A stretch of DNA of 64,000 bases from an uncultured Lachnospiraceae bacterium. GTDB lineage: Bacteria > Bacillota > Clostridia > Lachnospirales > Lachnospiraceae. The position numbers and the translations under genes are program-made. Positions 1 to 8,518 of this stretch are shown here, in pieces. The notes beneath the pieces were generated by a model that did no database searches, was not told where the DNA came from, and was given only the letters and a program-made list of their open reading frames with translations. The first letter of the stretch is position 1, and each line of letters starts with the position of its first letter. The stretch covers positions 186,001-250,000 of the forward strand of contig CAMWQW010000002.1 of the NCBI GenBank assembly GCA_947176505.1, read 5' to 3'.

Positions 1-3
1 AAT

Positions 4-33
4 GGAACGAAAGGCATAAATAAAGGACAAAAA
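4..33 (+). promoter_or_regulatory. Partial copy of LytTR-type direct-repeat operator at the left edge
   Basis: A GGAACGAAA half-site at 4-12 is followed about 20-21 bp later by a weaker AGGACAAAA. The segment to about position 205 resembles 9345-9545, where a perfect 22-bp-spaced pair precedes a LytTR regulator. By analogy the promoter it serves would read leftward, out of the window. The second half-site is degenerate. Confidence 0.4.
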
Positions 34-110
34 TTTCAAAATCACCTCTAAAGGTTTTTGCTTTTTGTCCGACAGTGCCACCTGCATATTACCACTAAGT
101 TCCCCACTAT

Positions 111-205
111 CCAAGTAATTTCCGTTATCAGACCGCCCGGACTGCCTGTGGAAATGGCAGACCGCCGCATATGGCGGATGAAGTCCATAGTGCGGCGGTC
201 TTGCT
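111..205. repeat. Dispersed intergenic repeat with long hairpin (copy 1)
   Basis: This stretch matches 9450-9545 at most positions. It contains perfect 10-bp inverted arms, AGACCGCCGC (160-169) and GCGGCGGTCT (193-202), plus an inner CCGCC/GGCGG pairing. Both copies sit just after the stop of a leftward gene. A role as terminator or insulating hairpin is likely, although no clear T-tract follows. Confidence 0.6.
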
Positions 206-224
206 TATTATCCTTTTATTTATT

Positions 225-527
225 TCAACATAAGGCAGGCATAAACTTGGCAAACAGATATAACCCCTCTGAACCTGCAGTGACTTCATGTGGTACGCCT
301 GCCTGCATGATGGAATGTCGGATGTTTTGACCATTCAATCTCCACAAAGCCAGCCTCCTTTTCCGGTAAAACCAATTTCCCATAATTAAATAATACACTG
401 CAACCGTTCCCAGCATGACAACTGATATAACATAATGCCCTACATGGTTATGGGAGTCAAAATGCTTATCAATATTCTCCGACAAAACGAATTCAATAGG
501 GTATTTATCACATTGATAGTATTGCAT
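225..527 (-). CDS. Small membrane protein, possible FtsX-type permease fragment
   Basis: This is a 100-residue product. AAGGAG lies about 10 bp before the ATG, so it is probably translated. One hydrophobic segment spans about residues 32-50 and is followed by a basic stretch, YRKRRLALWRLNG. That stretch resembles the cytoplasmic loop of FtsX/MacB ABC permeases, where RR-x-ALLR-x-LG precedes the next membrane helices. Those helices are missing here, because the protein ends soon after in unrelated sequence next to the 111-205 repeat. It may be the truncated remains of a permease or an independent small protein. No function is assigned. Confidence 0.45.
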   Translation of the reverse strand: MQYYQCDKYPIEFVLSENIDKHFDSHNHVGHYVISVVMLGTVAVYYLIMGNWFYRKRRLALWRLNGQNIRHSIMQAGVPHEVTAGSEGLYLFAKFMPALC

Positions 528-548
528 ATTTTTCTAACTCCTTTTTCC

Positions 549-575
549 TTACATCTCCCCGAACGTGCCAGCCAT
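549..575 (-). pseudogene. Tiny relic of the reductase 3' end (relic A)
   Basis: On the minus strand this encodes MAGTFGEM and a stop. It corresponds to the last residues (GGMAGTFKEME) of the reductase at 19687-20736 and shares 16 identical bases with it. On its own it would be negligible. It is kept because larger relics of the same gene end occur at 10887-11105 and 12977-13008. Confidence 0.4.
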
Positions 576-597
576 TGATAAATTCCGTTCTCCCTTA

Positions 598-628
598 TTA
601 CTTCGGCAGAAAGCCTTTCCTGCTAAAG
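598..628. repeat. Dyad repeat, first of three copies
   Basis: TTACTTCGGCAGAAAG-CC-TTTCCTGCTAAAG is an imperfect dyad. It recurs at 11868-11900 and 20767-20797, where it lies in the leader between a LytTR-type promoter and the VanZ and reductase genes. Here it follows relic A, but no operator or -10 remains beside it. Confidence 0.5.
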
Positions 629-692
629 CAAAAGCGCCTGTCAAAGTAGTTCTCGCTTTTAGGCATATTCTTGCCTTCGATCATCATACATT

Positions 693-1793
693 TTACCATT
701 GTATTTCTTCTCCTGTGTCCGCTTTAAAGAGATAATTTGTACCCATGCTGTCTTCCCCATTTAAAGTAACTTTCCATATCGGCTGCATCAGAAAATCGCC
801 AGATTTCTTATTGATAATCTGTGGCAAATAACATAATTCAAGTTTTATCACTGTATAATTTTCTGTTAAAATCACATTGTTCATTTTCGTTTGTATAACA
901 CTTAAAATTTCCTCTGTTCCTAATACCTGTACCGTTTCAAAATCCTGTTCCATAATTCGGTACTGATTCGGTGCATCCAAACGTTGTATCCCATCCTTGG
1001 AATAGATTACCTGAATTTTTCCACCATTATATGCACTGTCATCCTCTGCCACATAGGTATCCTCATATATTGATATGTCATCATATTCTGTTGTTAATAT
1101 AATCTCATAACAGTCACCTATATCATTCCATCTTTCCCCCAACATTTCACTTTCTTGCAACATTCCGTTTTCTGCGTATGTTTTTTCGATATATTGGTGA
1201 TACTCCACCGGAAGTGCGTACATACGTTTCACCACGGCATTGTTTATCCCCATTTCTTCCAAAAGTTCAACCACCTCTTCTTTCACCATCCCGCTGCTCT
1301 GAAAATCCAATTCCTGATCTTCACCAAAATTTTCAATAGTCGAACATGCTTCTGCATAATCAGGATTATACATATAATAACAACCTGCATTTTCTGTTTT
1401 TATGCTGAGGGAACCACTTACTTCATTTGAAAATTCAAAAAAAGTATTTTCATTCCTATAGAGGTTATCCGATAGTTGTTCAACATCCTGTTCAGATACC
1501 CCAAACACTTTCAGAACATCATCCCGCACAAAAGGTTCCACATATGCTTTATACTTATTTACACTCCCAGAGAAGTTATTTGGAACAGCAATATCGGCAT
1601 CTACGTTTACATTTTCACAAAGTTCCATGTTGATATGGTCCACCAAACTATTGGGTGTTTCTGACTCTGCTATAGTTTGATTTACTACTTCATCAGGGGT
1701 TATGTCCTGTACTTGATTATCTGAACATCCTGCGATCACAATACAAGCAACAAACGATAAAACAGTAATTAATACTTTCTTTTTCATTTTCAT
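693..1793 (-). CDS. Lipoprotein of unknown function
   Basis: This 366-residue secreted lipoprotein has a basic N-terminus (MKMKKK), a hydrophobic stretch and a lipobox ending VIAGC near residue 22. It should therefore be cut by signal peptidase II and anchored outside the membrane. The start at 1793 was chosen over an ATG five codons upstream because AAGGAG lies 5-6 bp before it. The mature part is acidic with no recognised motif. It may belong to a DUF6034-like group, but that is from memory only. It is divergent from a LytTR two-component pair, with a promoter at 1833-1860, so control by that pair is plausible. Confidence 0.75.
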   Translation of the reverse strand: MKMKKKVLITVLSFVACIVIAGCSDNQVQDITPDEVVNQTIAESETPNSLVDHINMELCENVNVDADIAVPNNFSGSVNKYKAYVEPFVRDDVLKVFGVSEQDVEQLSDNLYRNENTFFEFSNEVSGSLSIKTENAGCYYMYNPDYAEACSTIENFGEDQELDFQSSGMVKEEVVELLEEMGINNAVVKRMYALPVEYHQYIEKTYAENGMLQESEMLGERWNDIGDCYEIILTTEYDDISIYEDTYVAEDDSAYNGGKIQVIYSKDGIQRLDAPNQYRIMEQDFETVQVLGTEEILSVIQTKMNNVILTENYTVIKLELCYLPQIINKKSGDFLMQPIWKVTLNGEDSMGTNYLFKADTGEEIQW

Positions 1794-1832
1794 ATATACT
1801 CCTTTCAAAAACCCAAATTAATGACAAATCCT

Positions 1833-1911
1833 ATTATCCTCGTTTACATCACAATTTCAACCTTTCTTGCGCCAAACGACATTTTTCACCTTCATTTGGT
1901 CATTTTGTCCC
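1833..1911 (-). promoter_or_regulatory. Lipoprotein promoter with upstream direct repeats
   Basis: TTGAAA (1860-1855), a 16-bp spacer and GATAAT (1838-1833) on the minus strand form a good promoter for the lipoprotein at 693-1793. Upstream, two related segments begin 21 bp apart, GACATTTTTCACC at 1878 and GTCATTTTGTCCC at 1899. Spacing of about two helical turns suits a LytTR regulator, but orientation and sequence differ from the stronger operators at 9345, 11947 and 20846. The rest of 1912-2163 is AT-rich leader for the rightward regulator. Confidence 0.45.
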
Positions 1912-2163
1912 ATTTTTTACCATCTTTTGAAAAATGCAGTGTATCTGTAACACCGCATTTTATCCCAAAATCTACAAAAAAATGTCTTTTCACGTAATTA
2001 CAATAGATTTTCCAACTTGGATATTATATAGTATTAATGTTGTCTATTACCTAAATTCCACATCGAATTATAACAAGGGCTTCAAACCTTGTAAAAAATG
2101 GCTCGTTATAACTTTTGCGGAATTTTGGTTATTATGAATAAGCAAGCTGTAAATGAGGTTGAA

Positions 2164-2871
2164 ATGCGAATACTTATCTGTGACGATGATCCTTTGATGA
2201 TTGAACAACTAAAAAAATATTGTAGAATTTTTTTTGATAACATCCATGTGAAATGTCCGGAATTAGTCTGTTTTTCCAACGGGGAATCTTTATTGGCTGA
2301 TACAGGCGACAAAGATATTCTTTTCCTTGATATAGAAATGCCCGGAATGAGCGGTATTTATGTGGGAAATGAATTAAAAAGAGCAAACAATAATATTATC
2401 ATTTTTATTGTAACGTCTTATTCTGAATACCTTGATGAAGCCATGCGGTTTCAGGTATTCCGTTATCTGTCAAAGCCTGTCGATCAGCAGCGGTTCTTCC
2501 GAAATATGAAAGATGCGGTTGAACTATACAATACTATGACAATCAAAATACCGGTTGAAACAAAGCAGGGTATACACACCCTTCCCGCCTCCGCTGTCAT
2601 CGCAGTAGAAGCACAGGCAAGAAAAGTAATCGTACATACAACCCTGTGTGATTTTGAATCCGTCCATAATATGCAGTATTGGCAAAAAGAGCTTCCCAAG
2701 AACTGTTTTTTCCAGACACACCGCAGCTTCATTATTAACTTTGAACATGTCACGGAGTTTGATCATTCCCTTGTCAATATGTATGGCAATCAGATCCACG
2801 CTTATCTGACAAAAAGAAAATACAGTGCATTTAAAGAAGCTTACCTTCTTTATCTTGAAAGTACGAGGTAA
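2164..2871 (+). CDS. LytTR-family response regulator
   Basis: This 235-residue two-component regulator has a receiver domain (about 1-120) with the acidic pocket D7-D9 and phospho-acceptor D56 in FLDIEMPG. A C-terminal LytTR DNA-binding domain (about 135-232) carries the typical THRSFIINFEHV stretch. GAGG lies before the ATG at 2164, which is preferred over upstream in-frame codons without a ribosome site. It is followed 5 bp later by its kinase. The divergent lipoprotein and its own operon are the natural targets. The family often responds to peptides or membrane signals, and the signal here is unknown. Confidence 0.9.
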   Translation: MRILICDDDPLMIEQLKKYCRIFFDNIHVKCPELVCFSNGESLLADTGDKDILFLDIEMPGMSGIYVGNELKRANNNIIIFIVTSYSEYLDEAMRFQVFRYLSKPVDQQRFFRNMKDAVELYNTMTIKIPVETKQGIHTLPASAVIAVEAQARKVIVHTTLCDFESVHNMQYWQKELPKNCFFQTHRSFIINFEHVTEFDHSLVNMYGNQIHAYLTKRKYSAFKEAYLLYLESTR

Positions 2872-2876
2872 ACCAG

Positions 2877-4193
2877 ATGAACAATGCTGTTTGTTATTTT
2901 TTTACTTTTTTTATAGAAGCAGTGATACTGTGGCAATATTCCTCTAACCTTTTTACTGCCAGACGCAAACCGCATATACAATTTGCAATGCTTTTCCTTT
3001 TTTATGTTACGATGTTTGCCATTTCTCTGTTGGAACATAAATGGCTGAATATGACATTATATTTTATCCTGAATTTTATTTTCCTGTTTATCCAGTATGA
3101 CCTCAAATGGTATTCTGCGCTGTTTCATTCCGCTGTTTTAGCTGCCATTATGGGAATGTGCGAATTGACCATATACAGCACAATGGAACGTTTCTCGCCT
3201 CATTTCCTTGCAGAATCCGGACAGTTTCAAAATATGATAATTTTTATTATTTTCAGCAAAATGATATTCTTTACCATTGTATATATCCTGATTCATTTAT
3301 TGAAAGGGCATCAGGCACAAAACCAGCAGCATGACAAATCTGTCCTGCTTCTGATTTTTATTCCCGTGACCTCTGTCTTTATCATGCTCACATTGGTAAG
3401 CGTCAGTGATTCATTCCTTCTCTCCCCTCTCTTAGAAGGAATGGTTACGCTTAGCGCCTTCTTCTTACTGATAAGCAACCTGCTTGTATTTGGTATCAAC
3501 CAGTACAACTTGAAAAAAAGCATGGAATTTACACAGATGCAGTTACTGCTTCAAAAAGAGTCTGCCTCTGCCGAATATTATGAAATGCTGCGTCTGCAAA
3601 ACGAAAACCAGCGCATTTTGATCCACGATATAAAGAAGCACCTGCATTCCATTGATATGCTGAACCAACAGAAAGAACATGATAAAATTGATGCGTATCT
3701 GCACCAGCTGATTCGTTCTTCTGACTTGAAGGAAGCCGCCCGGCTGTGTGAACATGAAATGCTTAATTCCATTTTATGCCGCTATATGCAGCAGTGTACT
3801 GACAGCCACATAGCTTTTCACGCTGACATACGAAGCGGAACGACGGATTTTATTGCTGACAATGACCTTACTTCATTGTTCTGCAATCTACTCGACAACG
3901 CTGTAAAAGCGGCTAAAGGCATTCCGGAATCATTTATTGAAATTAGCACGGGTAAAAAAGAAAAAACTCCATTTACAGTTTTGACAGTCATTAACTCCTG
4001 CCGGGCAAATCCTTTCACAACAAGGGAGAACGGTAATCCGGCTATAAGCATACCCTGCAGCCATAAGCATGGTTTCGGGCTGAAAAGCATCCGCAAAATT
4101 GTTGCCAAATACAATGGGAATATGCAGATATACTACAACTCCGATACGCTGACGTTCCATGCAATCATTACTTTAAAGCGGCAGGGATTATGA
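2877..4193 (+). CDS. AgrC-like sensor histidine kinase (GHKL)
   Basis: This 438-residue kinase is the partner of the LytTR regulator 5 bp upstream. Residues 1-210 form about six membrane helices. A cytoplasmic coiled segment with the phospho-acceptor in LIHDIKKHLHS (about H250) follows, then a GHKL ATPase with the N-box DNAVKAA and the G-box GFGLKSI near the C-terminus. This layout matches the HPK10/AgrC class that pairs with LytTR regulators, and it lacks a large extracellular domain. The signal is unknown. No small peptide gene that could encode an inducer was found beside it. Confidence 0.9.
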   Translation: MNNAVCYFFTFFIEAVILWQYSSNLFTARRKPHIQFAMLFLFYVTMFAISLLEHKWLNMTLYFILNFIFLFIQYDLKWYSALFHSAVLAAIMGMCELTIYSTMERFSPHFLAESGQFQNMIIFIIFSKMIFFTIVYILIHLLKGHQAQNQQHDKSVLLLIFIPVTSVFIMLTLVSVSDSFLLSPLLEGMVTLSAFFLLISNLLVFGINQYNLKKSMEFTQMQLLLQKESASAEYYEMLRLQNENQRILIHDIKKHLHSIDMLNQQKEHDKIDAYLHQLIRSSDLKEAARLCEHEMLNSILCRYMQQCTDSHIAFHADIRSGTTDFIADNDLTSLFCNLLDNAVKAAKGIPESFIEISTGKKEKTPFTVLTVINSCRANPFTTRENGNPAISIPCSHKHGFGLKSIRKIVAKYNGNMQIYYNSDTLTFHAIITLKRQGL

Positions 4194-4194
4194 A

Positions 4195-4700
4195 AAACCA
4201 TAATCTCTGTTTCGTTGCTTTCTGAGAACATTTTTCTTCACTCCAAAGAATTTGTTTTCTTCCCGCTCCCTGATTCCCTGCAGAATATAGGTATGTTTTC
4301 CGGCGCAGGCAACTCTCCGTAAATCTCAATAGCTGTCGTCTATTATGTCGTATAGATATTCCCATTTTTTCGTATTCTTCGGATTATGGTCTCCAACGGA
4401 TGTTGTACACCGCGTATCCGCCCGTCTTCAGCACGCGATGTCCACGTAAGGATTCACCATCTCCTCGCTGAAATACCGTTTGTTGTACTTGAGGATGCGG
4501 TGGGAAAGGTCCGCTATAATCACAAGGCAGGACCAGTTGATACGCTGTAAGTCATACTTGAGCCCATTGCAGGTACCGCAGGTCATGTTCGGGATGACTC
4601 GAGGACGGAGCCTATTCAGCGCCTGCCAGCGCACCTCGCTGCAGGGAACCGTTCCCATCTGGTAGCGGGAAATGCCCGGATGGCGCTGCTCCCTCAATCT
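4195..4700 (-). pseudogene. Decayed gene of unknown family
   Basis: One minus-strand frame reads from about 4697 to a stop near 4196 and looks protein-like (for example NPKNTKKWEYLYDIID, then GIREREENKFFGVKKNVLRK). It is broken by TGA codons after VDIAC and after DDSY. A nearby frame (TGGYAVYNIRWRP) suggests a frameshift between them. The family is not recognised. The pieces together cover about 165 codons. It fills the gap between the first LytTR pair and the small-protein operon, and it is convergent with the kinase. Confidence 0.5.
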
Positions 4701-4768
4701 TTGAGAGGATATTGCTTTCCAGCCTGACTCTGCCGGTTCCCTTTTATCATTTGTGTTTATTGGTAATC

Positions 4769-5335
4769 CTACTTATCCAGAAAATCCCAGAACTGCTTAT
4801 AATCAAGATATCCCTTCAAATTCCCGGCATCATACTGCGTCTGCATGGCATCCTTTAAAACGCTGATCCAGTCTTTCATCCCGAACAGGTCATCATGTGT
4901 CCTATTGTCAGCACCATGCTGATTTGCCCCTGCCCTGATAAAAGCAGACTGTGCGCCCGGACATTTCCCGCTTGCCGATAAATGGCTGGAATATGCAAAC
5001 ATATCAATATAGTCGCTGCCCTCTGTATCAACTTTCGACACATCCACCATGCGTTCTGTAACATTTCCGCTTTTATCCCATACCTTTACTCTATATACCG
5101 GGTTCGCAGGGTCAAAGTCTTTCGGCTGATAGACCGTAAGGGAATAATCCGCCCCGCACATTGAGCCGATTGCCTTTCCGTCCTTATCATTTGAAATATG
5201 TAACTCAAATGTGCCGCCGGATGCCTGTGTTGCCGGAACCATATTACACATCTGGTCAGCGTAATTCCTTCCTGTCCTTCTCGTTTCATACCCTGCTGCC
5301 GGGTAGCCTGCTGCTCCTATTCCACTAATACTCAT
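4769..5335 (-). CDS. Small protein with GIGAAGYPA N-terminus (paralogue a, DUF3879-like)
   Basis: This 188-residue protein starts MSISGIGAAGYPA behind GGAGG. It has no signal peptide and no membrane segment. The middle contains NPVYRVKVWDKSGN, a motif VDVSKVD, and a DYIDMFAYSSH segment. The paralogue at 5540-6076 shares the N-terminus and these motifs. Family recall suggests DUF3879, whose function is unknown. It is the last gene of the operon led by the LytTR regulator at 8505-9215, so it is probably an output of that system. The conserved short N-terminus may be a targeting or interaction tag, which is an inference only. Confidence 0.75.
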   Translation of the reverse strand: MSISGIGAAGYPAAGYETRRTGRNYADQMCNMVPATQASGGTFELHISNDKDGKAIGSMCGADYSLTVYQPKDFDPANPVYRVKVWDKSGNVTERMVDVSKVDTEGSDYIDMFAYSSHLSASGKCPGAQSAFIRAGANQHGADNRTHDDLFGMKDWISVLKDAMQTQYDAGNLKGYLDYKQFWDFLDK

Positions 5336-5376
5336 TTTCTTTAATCCTCCATTTTCATCAAATATTTTAATAGCAA

Positions 5377-5432
5377 CTCCTCTGTCGTTCAGAGCCGCTC
5401 CTGCTCTCTCATAATAAGTCCGAGCAGTTCAT
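5377..5432 (-). repeat. Intergenic repeat A of the small-protein operon
   Basis: This is about 56 bp between the two GIGAAGYPA genes. On the transcribed strand it contains CTGCTC-N15-GAGCAG, able to form a hairpin, followed by a GCTCTGAACGACAGAG segment. Closely similar copies lie at 6110-6165 and 6222-6275. It could be an mRNA processing or stability element inside one transcript. Confidence 0.6.
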
Positions 5433-5539
5433 CACCCCAAAAACTCTAAGAATTTCTTGTAGAATATCAATTCCTGCCCTGTCTTTGTCCGGCTGTGGCT
5501 TATTGAGGATATGCCGTCCGTGGGGCAGGCTGTTTTCAA

Positions 5540-6076
5540 TCATGATTTGCTTTTACAGAAAGTCATGATGTCATTGATCCATTTGCCATACCGCAGATAC
5601 CCGTCCCAATTCCCAAGTGTTTTCATATCGTTCATAAGCTCGTGCGCCATTGCCATATAGTCTGCTTTTTCGTGGTAGGAGGTACCACTCATTTTATCCT
5701 TCAATATCGACATGGTCATGAAATTGCTGTCTGATTTATTCCCGGTATGTGCGTTTAACGCAAGCATCTCCGTATAAGAACAGCTATTCGGGTTCACCTT
5801 GCTTACATCCACCGTCTGCTCATACTCTTTTCCGTTTTTGTCAGTGCCTTTCACAAGATAAACCGGATTATCCTCCGAATAATCATCCGCCCTGTATACA
5901 TTTGCGCTCTCCCCTGTCTTTACATGATGGATAGAAAATAATGCGTCCGGGTCAATATGTACCACATTTCCTGTTGCTTTCACATTCGCCCCGAAGTCGC
6001 CCTTCGTACTGCTTTCTGCTTTTCTTGATCCCTGCCATGCCGGATATCCTGCTGCTCCTATTCCATTAACATTCAT
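5540..6076 (-). CDS. Small protein with GIGAAGYPA N-terminus (paralogue b, DUF3879-like)
   Basis: This 178-residue protein starts MNVNGIGAAGYPAWQ behind GGAGGAG. It is a clear paralogue of the product of 4769-5335: same N-terminal motif, same NPVYLVK and VDVSKVN core, then a divergent C-terminal half. It has no signal peptide and no transmembrane helix. Two copies of the intergenic repeat lie before it and one after it. Duplication within the operon is the simplest origin. The function is unknown. Confidence 0.75.
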   Translation of the reverse strand: MNVNGIGAAGYPAWQGSRKAESSTKGDFGANVKATGNVVHIDPDALFSIHHVKTGESANVYRADDYSEDNPVYLVKGTDKNGKEYEQTVDVSKVNPNSCSYTEMLALNAHTGNKSDSNFMTMSILKDKMSGTSYHEKADYMAMAHELMNDMKTLGNWDGYLRYGKWINDIMTFCKSKS

Positions 6077-6109
6077 CTCTAAATCTCCTCCATATTTTTA
6101 GTATTGCGG

Positions 6110-6165
6110 CTCATCTGTCATTCAGAGCCATCTCTGCTCTCTCAATATAAGTCCGAGCAGTTCAT
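6110..6165 (-). repeat. Intergenic repeat B
   Basis: This copy of the 56-bp intergenic element differs from repeat A at about ten positions and keeps the CTGCTC/GAGCAG arms. It sits about 35 bp upstream of the paralogue-b start. Confidence 0.6.
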
Positions 6166-6221
6166 AGCTTCATTCAATCCTAACTTCCCCTGTCAAATTC
6201 CATGACAAACACCTCCCTTCG

Positions 6222-6275
6222 CTGCTCTTTCGTTCAGAACCGCCCCTGCTCCTTACGGTAAGTCCGGGCATATCC
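6222..6275 (-). repeat. Intergenic repeat C
   Basis: This third, more divergent copy keeps the TAAGTCCG and CGTTCAGA cores but has weaker hairpin arms. It lies just after the stop of the DUF6033-like gene, so B and C are tandem in the 6077-6301 gap. Confidence 0.5.
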
Positions 6276-6301
6276 TGCTTTACTTCACATTAGTACAGCT
6301 A

Positions 6302-7045
6302 TCAGGTATTTCCCAACACAGCACTGCTGTATGTACCGATCGCACTTTCATAAGCCATTGCCGCCGCCGACACCTGTGACCGACTGATGAAATGATAGTT
6401 TACATTCGTATCGAGACTACTTTTTTTCAGAGCATCTTCCATAAGCTGTTTGTGATATTGCAGCTCTGTCTGTTCTCTGCGCTCCTCCGCCGCTTCCTCG
6501 GCAAGCTCCTGATACCGCTCCCGTCTTGCCCGTTTTTCCGCCTGTTCTGCTCTCACCTTTGCTTCAATCCTCGCCCGCACTTCCGGTTTCAGGTCTCCGG
6601 TAAGATATTTGTACACCACGCCTTTCTCATCAATGCCCACTGCATAAGAAGATACCTCGAACCCATTCATTGATGCTATCGCCTGATGTTTGGGAAAATC
6701 AGCAAGCGCCTTTTGAATTTTCTGTTCATAATATGCTGCCTTCTCCGGGTCGTTAGCCATCTGTTCTAAAATATTGGGGGCGATTGCAACATTATTATAC
6801 CCCGCTATGCTTGCGCCGAAGTTGTCAATACTCCTTTGGTCGTTACCGATATTTTTCACCATCACGTTTGCGCCATACCGCTGTTTCAGATACTCCACAT
6901 ACTGCTCCTCCCGCGATGCGGAACTATTTTCTGCGGTCTGCTTTACGGTGTCCGCAAAACTGGTTTTCCCTGTGGCATTATTTTTCTGCGCCTTATTCGC
7001 ATACTGGTATGCCGCCAACATATCATTTACTCCTAAAATACTCAT
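6302..7045 (-). CDS. DUF6033-like protein
   Basis: This 247-residue protein starts MSILGVNDMLAAYQ behind AAGGAG. The central block GYNNVAIAPNILEQMANDPEKAAYYEQKIQ matches my memory of the DUF6033 family of Lachnospiraceae, of unknown function. Residues about 165-205 are a long charged helix (ARIEAKVRAEQAEKRARRER) with probable coiled-coil character. It has no signal peptide. It lies 25 bp after the kinase gene and before the two GIGAAGYPA proteins, so it is almost certainly co-transcribed with the two-component pair. Its short MSILGV start resembles the MSISGI start of paralogue a. Confidence 0.75.
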   Translation of the reverse strand: MSILGVNDMLAAYQYANKAQKNNATGKTSFADTVKQTAENSSASREEQYVEYLKQRYGANVMVKNIGNDQRSIDNFGASIAGYNNVAIAPNILEQMANDPEKAAYYEQKIQKALADFPKHQAIASMNGFEVSSYAVGIDEKGVVYKYLTGDLKPEVRARIEAKVRAEQAEKRARRERYQELAEEAAEERREQTELQYHKQLMEDALKKSSLDTNVNYHFISRSQVSAAAMAYESAIGTYSSAVLGNT

Positions 7046-7069
7046 AATAATTTTTCTCCTTCCTGCTGA

Positions 7070-8518
7070 TTAACTTTTCACCATGACCGACAATATGAAT
7101 CTATTGCCTTTCACAATATAGTCCATATCGCCGCCATATTTTACCGCACATTTTCTGATATTCTTAAGCCCTATCCCATGCACCTCCTTATCCTCTTTTG
7201 TTGATATGGGAAGGTCGTTGTCCTTACGGGACAGTGCCGAACCATCAAAGCTGTTTTCAATCTCTATAAAAAACATATTCTTTGCCTTGAAAGACCGGAT
7301 CGTGATATAGGCTTCTGCATCTGGCTGTTTCTCCCGCATTCTCATGCAGGCTTCAATCGCATTGTCCAGCCCGTTGTTCAGAATAATCCCCATGTCATAA
7401 GCCTTTATCGTAACGGCATCTGATAGCATGAAACCTTTCGCATCCAGTTTGATACCTTTTATCTTTTTTGCCGCATAACGGAACTTGCTGCCCGCCACTG
7501 CATCACTGACTGCATTGCCCGTATGTACCCTGCTGTCAAGCTGTTCCACCGATTGGTACATACCCTCAAAATACTGCCGGATTTCCTCATCTTCCCCACT
7601 GTACTTTTTCCGTATCAGGTTCTGCAGGACTGCCATGTGGTTCTTCATATCGTGCTTGACCGAGCGTATCCCGTCATACAGATGCTCCATTTCCACCATG
7701 GAAGCCTGCATCTGCGTAATCTGGTTTTCCAGTATGATCTTCTCCGCCCGTTCTTCCTGCAGGACCGCCATGTTCTGATAAATGCGGAAACTGAACACGA
7801 CAGCCCCAAGCAATACAAGTGCTGTCATGGGAATGATGAAGTACAGCGCCGGATGCCTTTCATACAGCAGCACCGGGACGCCATCCGTAACTGCGATCAA
7901 CAGCAGGCGCATAAGCACCGAAACCAATACCCCCGCCACGGCTGGAAGCAGATAGAAGACCACTTCCTTATCCATCCTCCCTTTTTCCCTGCAATGATAA
8001 CTTCCTGCAATCTTTCTTATGGAAGCAAAGAGCAGGATGCCTTCTATGGTTTCCACAAGCGCCACCGACAGGCAGGACAACACTCCTGCCGCCGCAGGTA
8101 AATATCCTGCCAGCGCCATGCTATTGCCAGCCTCACGCACAAGCACATCTATCAATTCATTTCCAATATAGTGAAAGCTGTACCCAGTCCAAAATGCCAG
8201 TTCACGAAGGGCGATAAACTGAATGACCATGAAGATTTTCAGCAGGACATTCCCTTTGTACCAGCCCACACAAAAAACAAAAAGTACAGCCGTGGTAAAG
8301 ATCAGCCCCAGAACCAGTGTCACACTGTCTGTTTCACGAAATAACCATCCGCCGATAATCCTTATTACAATCCATACAATCCCGGCTACCCATTGTGCTT
8401 TCTTCCTCCTGCACAGCTTTGGTTCCGCAAACCTGCCAAAAAAGAACTGGATGCAGTACCCCTCAAATAAATACTGCGGAATGCCGAGTATTCCCATGAT
8501 CCATTCAAGCATCCTCAT
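7070..8518 (-). CDS. AgrC-like sensor histidine kinase (GHKL)
   Basis: This 482-residue kinase has several hydrophobic segments in residues 1-250, a phospho-acceptor in SVKHDMKNHMAVLQN (about H289), the N-box LDNAIEAC and the G-box GIGLKNIRK. It is of the same class as the kinase at 2877-4193 but distant from it in sequence. Its ATG overlaps the end of the regulator gene by 14 bp, which signals translational coupling. A second ATG two codons later is an equally possible start. The operon continues into the DUF6033-like and GIGAAGYPA genes. Confidence 0.9.
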   Translation of the reverse strand: MRMLEWIMGILGIPQYLFEGYCIQFFFGRFAEPKLCRRKKAQWVAGIVWIVIRIIGGWLFRETDSVTLVLGLIFTTAVLFVFCVGWYKGNVLLKIFMVIQFIALRELAFWTGYSFHYIGNELIDVLVREAGNSMALAGYLPAAAGVLSCLSVALVETIEGILLFASIRKIAGSYHCREKGRMDKEVVFYLLPAVAGVLVSVLMRLLLIAVTDGVPVLLYERHPALYFIIPMTALVLLGAVVFSFRIYQNMAVLQEERAEKIILENQITQMQASMVEMEHLYDGIRSVKHDMKNHMAVLQNLIRKKYSGEDEEIRQYFEGMYQSVEQLDSRVHTGNAVSDAVAGSKFRYAAKKIKGIKLDAKGFMLSDAVTIKAYDMGIILNNGLDNAIEACMRMREKQPDAEAYITIRSFKAKNMFFIEIENSFDGSALSRKDNDLPISTKEDKEVHGIGLKNIRKCAVKYGGDMDYIVKGNRFILSVMVKS

